Below, in pieces: positions 6,624 through 13,434 of a stretch of DNA of 29,049 nt. This DNA comes from a virus. The stretch lies in IMG/VR virus record IMGVR_UViG_3300017991_001347, positions 1 to 29,049 of that record. One strand, 5' to 3'. The notes below the pieces were generated by a model. It worked only from the letters and a program-made list of their open reading frames with translations. It was not told the DNA's origin and ran no database searches. Each line of letters begins with the position of its first letter. Within the stretch, counting starts at the first letter, position 1. The translations under genes were made by a program, and so were the position numbers.

Positions 6624-8579
6624 CTACGCCTCCGCGTCGTAGATCCAGATCCAGCCGTCGGTGCCGTCGGGGCAGATGACCTTGAAGCTGGCCTTCTTGG
6701 ACCCCACCGTCCCGGCGTTGGCGTAGAAGAGCCCGCCGCTGGTGCTGGAGTGACCCTCGACGCTGAACAGGTACTCGACCTGAGCGTCACGGGTCGCCTG
6801 GTCCGCACCGTCCGTCACGAAGCGGTGGAGGCTGTGCTGGGTCGCACCCAGGACGCTGGACGTGCCGCCCAGGTAGATCTCGGACATCGCGCCCGCGACC
6901 GTCCCCTTGTTGATCGACCCGTCGTTCGGGACGATGAACCCGAACCGGCCACCCTGGGCCGCACCGGACACGTTGCCGCCAGCCTTCACCTCGAACGAGG
7001 CGTGGATGCCGTTGACCGTCCCGGCCACGTCCTGGTCGGACACGCAGTTGGAGCGGATGCCCTCGCCGGAGACCCCGTCACCGTCGAAGTCGGCCCGGAT
7101 GTAGAGGCCCCGGAAGTCGCCGGAGGTCGCCGTGGTCTGCACCCGGAACTCCAGCATGTTGGCCCCGACCACCGCCGTGGTCGCCGGGTCGCCGCTGGTG
7201 CCGATGCCTGCCAGCAGGGCGTTGGCCGGGTCTGCCCCACCCATCACGTCGAACACCACCAGGGTGCCCATCTGGATGGCCCTGGCGGTGTCCCCGATGA
7301 CCACGTCACCAGGCGTTCCACCAGCGGCTCCGACATCGATGAACACGTCGCCGGAGTCCACCGCAGCGGACCCCGAGCCGAGGACCACGTTGCCGGAGTC
7401 GGCGTCATCCGAGAACCCGGTCACCAGGCTCAGGATGCCGGTGTTGCCGGAGGTGCCCGCGTTGGAGTCCGCGTCACCCGTCTGGATGGTCAGGGCTCCG
7501 GTGTCCCCGCCCGTCCCTGCGGCGTCGTCGCAGTTGGTGTCGCCGGTCTGGATGGTCAGGGCTCCGGTGTTTCCGCCCGTGGCGGCTCCGGCCCCGTTGT
7601 CCACGATGGAGTCACCGGTCTGGATGACCATGGCCCCGGTGGCGGGGGAGCCTGCGGCATCCGTCAGGTGACGCTCACCGGTCGTGAAGTCCATCGCGGC
7701 GGTGTCGCCCGTGGCGGCTCCGGCGGTGATGTCCGTGGTCGTGATGTCGGTGGCGTCCCCGAAGTCGAAGTCCACCGTCCCGGCGATGTTGATCGCCCCG
7801 TTGCCCAGCACGTCCACGGCCAGGGCGTTGGCGGTGTCGATGTCGATGCCACCCACGCCGTTGATGATCACCTGCCCCGCCGTGGTCGTCTGGAGGGTCA
7901 GGGAGCCGTTGTCCACGCTCACGTTGGAGCCACCAGTGCCGTCGATGGAGAAGGCCCCACCCGCCAGCACGTCGAACGTGGTGTCGCAGTCGATGTCGAT
8001 GCCGCCGACCCCACCCTCGATGGTCAGACCAGCGGAGGCAGCGTTGCCGATGGCGATGTTGCGGGCGGCGGCTCCCGTGCCGATGTTCACGTTCTGGGCG
8101 ACCGCATCGGCTCCGATGCTGATGGCCCCGGCAGCGGACTCCACGGCCACGCCATCCTGACCATCGATCTCGATGACCCCGGTCGTGGTCGTGGACAGTT
8201 CGAGGCGGCACGAGTCGGCGGTCAGAACCCAGTCGTCGGTCCCGTTGTTGTAGCCGATGGTCGCGTCGTCATCGTCCCCGAAGTAGATGTCGTGATCGTC
8301 CGGGATGTGGATGTCCCCGCCGGTCGCCTCGACGGCCACCCAGGCCCCACCGGCCCTGGCGTAGACGGTCGTGTCCGCACCACCGTCGGTCCGGAGGAAC
8401 ACGGAGCCGTTGGGCCGGACGTGAGTCGGGGCACCAGCCCCCGTGCTCAGGGTCGGAGAGGTGGGGACACCGGAGACCTCCACGCCAGTGGCGAGGCAGA
8501 CCTCCGCGAACACCACGATGTTCTCCAGGTTGAGGGGACGAGGGTCGCTCGTCTTGGCTGCGGTTCGGTTCGGGATCAT
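6624..8579 (-). CDS. Mosaic fibre-like virion protein A (651 aa) with beta-repeat shaft
   Basis: Residues 1-85 form the head domain shared with the 399-aa protein (DPRPLNL, VCLATG, RPNGSVFLRTDGG). Residues of about 95-420 are glycine/aspartate/threonine-rich repeats such as IDIDCDTTFDVLAGGAFSID and several 20-24-residue units ending ALTIQTGD, which look like a beta-helical or beta-solenoid shaft. The C-terminal 200 residues are a different globular domain ending DGWIWIYDAEA. AGGAGG lies seven bases before the ATG. Shared head plus variable shaft and tip is a fibre architecture. Because it lies just after the capsid genes, a head fibre is plausible. No enzymatic motif was seen. Confidence 0.75.
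   Translation of the reverse strand: MIPNRTAAKTSDPRPLNLENIVVFAEVCLATGVEVSGVPTSPTLSTGAGAPTHVRPNGSVFLRTDGGADTTVYARAGGAWVAVEATGGDIHIPDDHDIYFGDDDDATIGYNNGTDDWVLTADSCRLELSTTTTGVIEIDGQDGVAVESAAGAISIGADAVAQNVNIGTGAAARNIAIGNAASAGLTIEGGVGGIDIDCDTTFDVLAGGAFSIDGTGGSNVSVDNGSLTLQTTTAGQVIINGVGGIDIDTANALAVDVLGNGAINIAGTVDFDFGDATDITTTDITAGAATGDTAAMDFTTGERHLTDAAGSPATGAMVIQTGDSIVDNGAGAATGGNTGALTIQTGDTNCDDAAGTGGDTGALTIQTGDADSNAGTSGNTGILSLVTGFSDDADSGNVVLGSGSAAVDSGDVFIDVGAAGGTPGDVVIGDTARAIQMGTLVVFDVMGGADPANALLAGIGTSGDPATTAVVGANMLEFRVQTTATSGDFRGLYIRADFDGDGVSGEGIRSNCVSDQDVAGTVNGIHASFEVKAGGNVSGAAQGGRFGFIVPNDGSINKGTVAGAMSEIYLGGTSSVLGATQHSLHRFVTDGADQATRDAQVEYLFSVEGHSSTSGGLFYANAGTVGSKKASFKVICPDGTDGWIWIYDAEA
7480..7640 (-). 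repeat. Tandem coding repeats within fibre-like protein A
   Basis: The DNA word TCTGGATGGTCAGGGCTCCG begins at 7481 and recurs at 7547, with a diverged copy from 7619. The spacings are 66 and 72 bases, that is 22 and 24 codons. The repeats encode G-AL-TIQTGD units with variable aspartate/glycine loops of different length. This indicates recent duplication in the shaft. Confidence 0.8.
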
Positions 8580-8650
8580 CTTCGGCCCTCCTTCGGGCGT
8601 CCCCTCTCGGGGAGGAAGATGGTTAGGTCCCTATCGGGGACTGAATCCTG
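8580..8650 (-). promoter_or_regulatory. Hairpin-rich leader before fibre-like protein A
   Basis: This 71-base gap holds three short perfect stems: GTCCC/GGGAC at 8627-8641, CCCC/GGGG around 8601-8613, and GCCC/GGGC around 8585-8597. The AGGAGG ribosome site follows immediately in the leftward direction. No U-tract follows any stem, so these look like mRNA processing or translation-control structures rather than a classical terminator. Confidence 0.45.
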
Positions 8651-8821
8651 TCAGCGTTGTCGCTGCTCCTTACGCTTCACGTCATCCAGGCGTCCGTCGT
8701 ACTCCAGCCGCCGGATGGTGTCCTTGGCGATCTTCTCGGCTTTGGCCTGGTCCGTGCCGTGCTTCACGAGCCGCTCCACGAACCGCTCCTTGCGCTCCCG
8801 GATGCCTTGCTTCTCACCCAT
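8651..8821 (-). CDS. Small basic helical hypothetical protein (56 aa)
   Basis: This 56-aa, highly charged helical protein begins MGEKQGIRERKERFV and ends KRKEQRQR. I chose the start at 8821 because it overlaps the upstream stop by one base (TGATG) and AAGGGAG lies seven bases before it. The longer frame to 8920 would run antiphase through the zinc-finger gene. A helical hairpin (KERFVERLVKHGTDQAKAEKIAKDTIRRLEY) is apparent. It could be a small virion or capsid-assembly accessory protein, but the function is unknown. Confidence 0.65.
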   Translation of the reverse strand: MGEKQGIRERKERFVERLVKHGTDQAKAEKIAKDTIRRLEYDGRLDDVKRKEQRQR

Positions 8822-9726
8822 CAGTTCGCTCCCTTCCGGAGAGCACTGTGGCCGGGGCAGTGGGCCTTGTGCCCGGCGTACTTCGACACGGTCTCGTACA
8901 CCTTGTCGCAGTAGGGGCACTGGAGCGTCCCGTCAGGGAGTTCGATGGGCGGGGTCGGCTCCTGCGGGGGGTGGAGGATGGAGGCCACTTCCTCGGCCTT
9001 GTCGATGGCCTTGATGGCGTCCTCCTGGCCCTTCTCGGCTGCGGCCTGGGCCATGGCCCTGGCCTCGTTGCGGGCCTGGTCGATGTCCTCGCCCCGCATC
9101 CCCGCCAGCTTCCTGGCTTCCCGCTCGTAGCGGACTCGGATGATCGGGTTGTTCGGGGACTCGAACATATCCTGTTCCAGCTTGTTGACCACCCGCTCCT
9201 GGGTCCGGGTCTTGCTCCGGCGGATCATCTCCCGCATCGGGGGCACGACCCCCGAGCTGACGACCTGCTCCAGGAAGCGTGCGTACCGCTGCTTGTCGAA
9301 GATCCACTCGACGAACTTCCCCTCCACCTCGGGCGTGTGGAAGATCGAGATGTAGTGGGGGAAGCCCTTCATCGTGGGGAAGCTCTGGAGGTAGTTGGCG
9401 AACTCTCCGAGCCGGGAGTCCCCCAGCTCGATGATGATCCAGCCACGCTCCATGTGGCGCTGCCGTGCGATCCCGAGGCCGCTGTAGCCCTTCTTGTTGA
9501 TCGTCACGCCATCCAGGCCGTTGTCGAGGTGCCAGCGTCCCAGGACGGGATGCCAGCCGTAGTCCTCGTCCCAGTCCCACCGGGCGGGGTGGGCCTTGTA
9601 TCGCCACTGGGCGTTGGGCCGGACGCTCTTGGGGAGCGTGTTCTGGCCCTCGGGGGTCGCGCTGGTCGAGACGAGCTGCCCGGCAAGTTGCTTGATCGAG
9701 TCGGGCTGGGTCGGGTTGAGCTTCAT
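8821..9726 (-). CDS. Virion-region protein with C-terminal C2H2-like zinc finger (301 aa)
   Basis: This 301-aa protein follows the capsid gene. The N-terminal 200 residues form an unrecognised mixed domain (WRYKAHPARWDWDEDYGW, GWIIIELGDSRLGEFANYL). Residues of about 205-260 are charged helices. The last 32 residues hold a zinc-finger-like set: C270, C273, then H286 with H289/C290 or H293 (CPYC…HKAHCPGH). Its place between the capsid and fibre-like genes suggests a virion or assembly protein. The finger may bind nucleic acid or another protein. GAGGA stands ten bases before the ATG. I recognise no protease or nuclease motif, so prohead protease is not supported. Confidence 0.7.
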   Translation of the reverse strand: MKLNPTQPDSIKQLAGQLVSTSATPEGQNTLPKSVRPNAQWRYKAHPARWDWDEDYGWHPVLGRWHLDNGLDGVTINKKGYSGLGIARQRHMERGWIIIELGDSRLGEFANYLQSFPTMKGFPHYISIFHTPEVEGKFVEWIFDKQRYARFLEQVVSSGVVPPMREMIRRSKTRTQERVVNKLEQDMFESPNNPIIRVRYEREARKLAGMRGEDIDQARNEARAMAQAAAEKGQEDAIKAIDKAEEVASILHPPQEPTPPIELPDGTLQCPYCDKVYETVSKYAGHKAHCPGHSALRKGAN

Positions 9727-9839
9727 GTTCTCCGTATCCTCTCGGGCCTGACCGATGTCCTCGTGGGGCGGTCAGGAGGTCCGTGGTTGAGGGCGGGGGC
9801 CACTACGACCCCCAGCCCTCTATCGGAACGCCGGGTCTA
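9727..9839 (-). terminator. Two strong hairpins after the capsid gene (possible attenuator)
   Basis: Immediately after the capsid stop (leftward) comes a stem of GAGGGC plus GGGGG pairing with CCCCC plus GCCCTC (9789-9799 with 9809-9820, one bulged A). A perfect 8-bp stem CCTGACCG/CGGTCAGG (9747-9754 with 9769-9776) follows. Neither has a U-tract, so this is not a classical intrinsic terminator. A partial terminator or 3'-end stabiliser lowering expression downstream of the capsid gene is plausible. Confidence 0.5.
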
Positions 9840-10757
9840 CTAGTGACCCGAACGGATCGTCACACCCCGGTCGTCGTCGTTGAGCCCGACGCCGACGAAG
9901 CCGTGACCGACGAACTTGGTGATGGCCGACTCGCTGGTCCGCTGGATCTCGACCCACATCATGTTCCCCGGAGGGCTCATCTGGAGGAACTGGTTGGTCG
10001 GGATGAGCGGCTGGATCCGGTTCACCGCGACCTCCAGGAGGGCGACGGCCCCGATGGTGTACAGGGCACCCCAGTCGTCCGTGCCGTCATCCTGGAGCAG
10101 GTTGGAGGTCCAGAAGTCGATGCCGTTCCAGGAGCCCTGGTAGCCCTGCATCTTCTTCGCGGCCAGGATCTCCCGGCTCTCGTCGGCCCACTGCATCGGG
10201 CCACCCTCACCACGGAGGCTGTTCCGGAAGTCCCCGAACTGCTTGCGGGTCAGGGCGCAGTTGAAGGGGCCGTCGTTGTTGAGGTCCTCGAGCTGGAACA
10301 GGGCGTCGTAGATGTCGTCCACGCTCAGGTCCACCGTGGTCGTCCCGGCGGTGGCGGAGAAGCCGTCCAGCTCCTGGCCGATCAGGTCGGTCGTCCGGCG
10401 GATGTACGCCTCGCCCAGGCCGTTGGCGATGTCCTGCGGGCCGGTGTTGCTGTTGGAGATCATGAACTCGTCGGTCGGGTCGTAGCGGAGGGTCTGCCTC
10501 GCGGCGGTCACCGTCACGGTGTCGTCCCCGAGGGCGGTCGGCAGGGTCGCGGTCGCCTCACCGGGAGCCGCCATCACGTCGTCCCACGCCGCCTGGGGCA
10601 CCTTGACCGCCAGCGTGCCCTGGCCGTCCGTGCTGGACAGACGGAGGCAGGTCGAGCGGAGGTCCGCCAGGTCGCGCAGCTTGAGGTACACGAACTGGTT
10701 CAGGACCGAGGTGATCCGAAGATCGGCGTTGTTGGTAAGGGAAATCTCGTTCGCCAT
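9840..10757 (-). CDS. Major capsid protein (HK97-fold type, inferred)
   Basis: This 305-aa protein starts MANEISLTNNADLR and forms the icosahedral shell. It follows a coiled-coil scaffold gene and portal gene. Its features resemble HK97-fold coats without a cleaved delta domain: an ordered N-arm, the CALTRKQFGDFRNSLRG segment followed by a loop, and the LYTIGAVALLEVAVNRIQPL strand/helix near the C-terminus. The ATG at 10757 has AGGAG with a seven-base spacer; an in-frame start at 10778 would lie inside the upstream hairpin and is rejected. No prohead protease gene is visible, in line with a separate, non-cleaving scaffold pathway. The assignment rests on order, length and motif impression. 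Confidence 0.85.
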   Translation of the reverse strand: MANEISLTNNADLRITSVLNQFVYLKLRDLADLRSTCLRLSSTDGQGTLAVKVPQAAWDDVMAAPGEATATLPTALGDDTVTVTAARQTLRYDPTDEFMISNSNTGPQDIANGLGEAYIRRTTDLIGQELDGFSATAGTTTVDLSVDDIYDALFQLEDLNNDGPFNCALTRKQFGDFRNSLRGEGGPMQWADESREILAAKKMQGYQGSWNGIDFWTSNLLQDDGTDDWGALYTIGAVALLEVAVNRIQPLIPTNQFLQMSPPGNMMWVEIQRTSESAITKFVGHGFVGVGLNDDDRGVTIRSGH

Positions 10758-10907
10758 CGTGAAACTCCTACCGCACACCTCGTGTGCGGACGTGGACGTT
10801 GGGTTGAACCAAGTCCCTTTCGAGTTTCACGACCAACGGGTCGAGGGACGACCTACCGGAAACACTACCTGGCGTCCTGCCGGGTCGTCAACACAAACCC
10901 ATGGGGA
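10758..10907 (-). promoter_or_regulatory. Structured leader between scaffold and capsid genes
   Basis: This 150-base gap contains a perfect 8-bp hairpin with a three-base loop (10771-10778 with 10782-10789), ending just before the capsid AGGAG site. A 7-bp long-range stem GACGACC/GGTCGTC (10847-10853 with 10883-10889) and a 14-base dyad over the scaffold stop codon (10903-10916) are also present. The arrangement would suit RNA processing or stabilisation that raises capsid expression over scaffold. No -35/-10 pair is convincing. Confidence 0.55.
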
Positions 10908-11534
10908 CTAGTTCCCACCAGGCCAGAGGTTCTTGACGATGTCCTGGGCGTTGGCGGCGAACTCATCCGGGTTCATGTTCCGGACCGTCATGGGGTCCAG
11001 CTCCGAACCAGCACCAGGGGTCATCGGATTCCCCGCGTTCGCGGGGTCTCCACGACTCGCACCAGCCACATCTGGAGTCACATCGGCTCCAGAGTTCCCG
11101 GCATCGGGTGTTTCTGTTCCATCCGGGGGAGTTTGAGATACGTTGTTCCCGGCTCCCAGGAACGGCTTGAGGTATTCCTTGTCCCGCTGGGACTCGAAGA
11201 ACTTGCTGAAGTCCTGCTCGTCCTGCTTGCCGTACTTGAGCTTCACGAGGTCGGCCACGTCATCGTCATGGACTCCGGCCTTGAGGAGCACCTTGTCCTG
11301 CTCCCACACGCCCCGCTCGCTCTCCAGGGAGGACTCCCGCTCCTGGAGCTGGGCCTTGAGCTTCTCGGTCTCCTGGCTCAGGGCCGAGTAGCTCTCCACC
11401 TTGCCCTTCATGTCCGAGACCTGCTGCTCCAGGGAGGACACCTGGGACCGGGCCTCGTCCCGCTGCCTGATGACCTCATCGAGGCGTGACTTCGGAATCA
11501 TCTGTTCGGTGTCGGTCCTGGTTTCGTCTGCCAT
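10908..11534 (-). CDS. Capsid scaffolding protein
   Basis: This 208-aa protein shows the standard scaffold layout. A long N-terminal coiled coil (about 15-75: RQRDEARSQVSSLEQQVSDM, then ETEKLKAQLQERESSLESER) is followed by a compact segment and a disordered Pro/Gly/Thr-rich stretch (about 128-180). A short C-terminal helix (PDEFAANAQDIVKNLW) is a typical coat-binding element. It resembles the phage GP20-type scaffold family. It lies between portal and capsid genes, as expected. AGGA lies eight bases before the ATG. The scaffold guides shell assembly and then leaves the prohead. No protease is fused to it. Confidence 0.88.
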   Translation of the reverse strand: MADETRTDTEQMIPKSRLDEVIRQRDEARSQVSSLEQQVSDMKGKVESYSALSQETEKLKAQLQERESSLESERGVWEQDKVLLKAGVHDDDVADLVKLKYGKQDEQDFSKFFESQRDKEYLKPFLGAGNNVSQTPPDGTETPDAGNSGADVTPDVAGASRGDPANAGNPMTPGAGSELDPMTVRNMNPDEFAANAQDIVKNLWPGGN

Positions 11535-11557
11535 CGTTCCAATCCTTTCCCCGTCGG

Positions 11558-11579
11558 CCCGCAGAATCGATTCTACGGG
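11558..11579. promoter_or_regulatory. 22-bp near-perfect palindrome before the scaffold gene
   Basis: CCCGCAGAATC is followed at once by GATTCTACGGG. The two 11-base halves are complementary except for one pair, and the centre is ATCGAT. It sits in the 67-base gap between the portal stop and the scaffold start. A palindrome without a loop suits a dimeric protein binding site; as RNA it would fold with a tight tetraloop. Confidence 0.55.
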
Positions 11580-11601
11580 GCGTCGGGAGTTTCAGACGGC
11601 C

Positions 11602-13173
11602 CTACCCCGCCTGGAGCTTCCGACGCTCCTCCTTGACCGTCAGGAGCGCCTTGAGTGCCTGTTCCCGGCTCACGCCGGGGTGAATCATCTGGTAGGCATC
11701 CACCTCGGACGCCAACCCCATCTCCTCGTAGGTCTTGAGCTGGTCCAGGGAGGACGCGATCTCCTGGGCCGTCTTGGGCAGGCCGGGGTACTCGATGCCC
11801 CACCCGGACTCGGGCCAGGCGAAGCTGCACAGGCCGGGAGTCCGGTTGACCATCGCAGCCATCTTCTCCAGCAGGTCGAGGTCTCCCCGGCGGAACTCGG
11901 GCTCGTACCTCCGCTGGGCCTCACGGACCGCTTCCCGCTTGAGGGAGATCGCGTACCCGCTCTCTGCCTCGCTCCGCTCGAAGTCGGACGGGCCGAGCCC
12001 GTAGTAGATCCCGATGCGGTGCTCGTAGTGGGTGACAGCCCTCCCCAGGGTGTCGGGGTCGATGGCCGGGGGCAACGTTCCCACGGCGGGATGGTCCCCG
12101 TCGCTCGCAAACTGCATCAGGGAGACGGGGTCGGTGATGACCGTCTCCCTCCGGTCGTGCAGGTTGGCACCGTCGTCGCCCACGCCACGCAGGAAGGCGT
12201 CGATGCTGTACTTCTTCTGCCAGGCAGCGTCCTTGACGTTGTGCAGCCAGTAGGTCCACAGGACGGCGACCGTCAGTGTTCCCTCGACGACCTCCAGCCC
12301 GGCCATCCCGTTCCACAGCTTCCCCGTCCGCTTGGCGTGGTAGAGGCTGTACGGCAGGTAGGGGTCGCCCGCCTTGCGGTGCTGGGATGGATCGTCCTGC
12401 GTCCATCGGTACGGGTACATCTCCCCGGACCGCTCCTCCCCCGTGACCAGGGCTGTGATGTCCTTCTGCCCTTCCTCGGTCGAGGCCGTGAGGATCCGGT
12501 ACGTCGGGTTCTCCTTGTCCCGCACGTCGTACTCGTCCCAGGTCCACATCTGCTCCGGCTCTCCCCGTGCGTTCTTGATCGTCCGGAGGCGAGCTTCCAC
12601 CAGGCGGTCGGGGATGTCGGGGTTGGTCGTCGGGGCGGAGGCCACGAGCATGTCGGGGGTCGCCATCCGGAGCAGGAGACCACTCTCCGTCGTGGAGGGA
12701 CGGAACAGGGACTCCTGGATGGCCAGGACGTTCATCTGATGCTCTCGGGCCATCGAGAACCATCCGGAGCGGCCCAGGATCTCGTAGACCTCCTCCATCT
12801 GATCGGCACTCAGCCCATCGTGATAGATGAGCTGACGGGTCGCATAGAGCACCGAGAGCTGCTCATCCATCGCCAGGAGGAGGTTCGTCGCCAGGTCGGG
12901 CTTGCCGATGGCCTCGATGCGGATGCTGTTGAAGTGCTCTTGGAGGTGCTGCATCAGGTCGGGGAGCCACAGGCCGGTCAGGAGCCGGATGCGCTTCCTC
13001 GCCTGATTCCTCCGCTGGTACTCGTCGGAGCCACCGGGGAGGGGTGGGATGCGGCTCGTCACCGAGTTGCTGGCGATCAAGCCTCCCTGGGTCGTGGGGT
13101 TCGAGGAAGCCATCGGGTCGAGGATGCCCTTGACCGAGACGTTCTGATTCGCGGGAGCCTTCTTGATCGCCAT
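11602..13173 (-). CDS. Portal protein
   Basis: This 523-aa protein forms the ring at the packaging vertex. Position after the terminase and before scaffold and capsid, the length, and the alternating helix/beta composition (VKGILDP start, NLLLAMDEQLSVLYATRQL, MYPYRWTQDDPSQHRKAGDP, then ITDPVSLMQFASDGD and GLGPSDFERSEAESGYAISLKREAVREAQRR) agree with SPP1/HK97-type portals. The SGYAISLKREA segment resembles the crown/stem helix region near the C-terminus of portals. AAGGAG lies six bases before the ATG, overlapping the stop of the small upstream gene. The last 60 residues are helical and charged (SREQALKALLTVKEERRKL). Confidence 0.88.
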   Translation of the reverse strand: MAIKKAPANQNVSVKGILDPMASSNPTTQGGLIASNSVTSRIPPLPGGSDEYQRRNQARKRIRLLTGLWLPDLMQHLQEHFNSIRIEAIGKPDLATNLLLAMDEQLSVLYATRQLIYHDGLSADQMEEVYEILGRSGWFSMAREHQMNVLAIQESLFRPSTTESGLLLRMATPDMLVASAPTTNPDIPDRLVEARLRTIKNARGEPEQMWTWDEYDVRDKENPTYRILTASTEEGQKDITALVTGEERSGEMYPYRWTQDDPSQHRKAGDPYLPYSLYHAKRTGKLWNGMAGLEVVEGTLTVAVLWTYWLHNVKDAAWQKKYSIDAFLRGVGDDGANLHDRRETVITDPVSLMQFASDGDHPAVGTLPPAIDPDTLGRAVTHYEHRIGIYYGLGPSDFERSEAESGYAISLKREAVREAQRRYEPEFRRGDLDLLEKMAAMVNRTPGLCSFAWPESGWGIEYPGLPKTAQEIASSLDQLKTYEEMGLASEVDAYQMIHPGVSREQALKALLTVKEERRKLQAG

Positions 13174-13176
13174 GCC

Positions 13177-13434
13177 TTACTCCTTGTCCGAGGCGTCCAG
13201 CAGACGCCGGATCTCCCATCGTAGTTGCTTGAGGGCCTTGCTGTACTCGATGGCGGGGATGGTGGCTCCCCGATGGTACGCCTGCTTCAGCGTCTTGATG
13301 GTCACCTTCTCCGGGTAGCACCACCAGATGATCCCGTCCTCATCCACGACAGGGGACGGGTGGGTCCCCAGACTCGCCAGGACGAACGCTGCGAGGTTCG
13401 TGTCCCTCGTCCGATAGCCTCGTTCGTGTGTCAC
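13177..13434 (-). CDS. Small hypothetical protein between terminase and portal (85 aa)
   Basis: This 85-aa protein starts at GTG 13434, which overlaps the terminase stop as GTGA, so it is translationally coupled. The pattern TRDTNLAAFVLASLG, an acidic loop, IIWWCYPEK, then a helix ending ALKQLRWEIRRLLDAS recalls the DUF5659-type small phage proteins often found beside terminase and portal genes. No catalytic motif is present. It might assist packaging or portal assembly, but the function is unknown. Confidence 0.75.
   Translation of the reverse strand: MTHERGYRTRDTNLAAFVLASLGTHPSPVVDEDGIIWWCYPEKVTIKTLKQAYHRGATIPAIEYSKALKQLRWEIRRLLDASDKE

Noticed and set aside
8821-9726. Prohead protease or endolysin call for the 301-aa protein
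   Set aside because: No catalytic Ser/His or hydrolase motif is visible; only the C-terminal zinc-finger set is recognisable.
9747-9820. Classical intrinsic terminator after the capsid gene
   Set aside because: The stems are strong but no U-tract follows either, so it is listed only as a possible attenuator.
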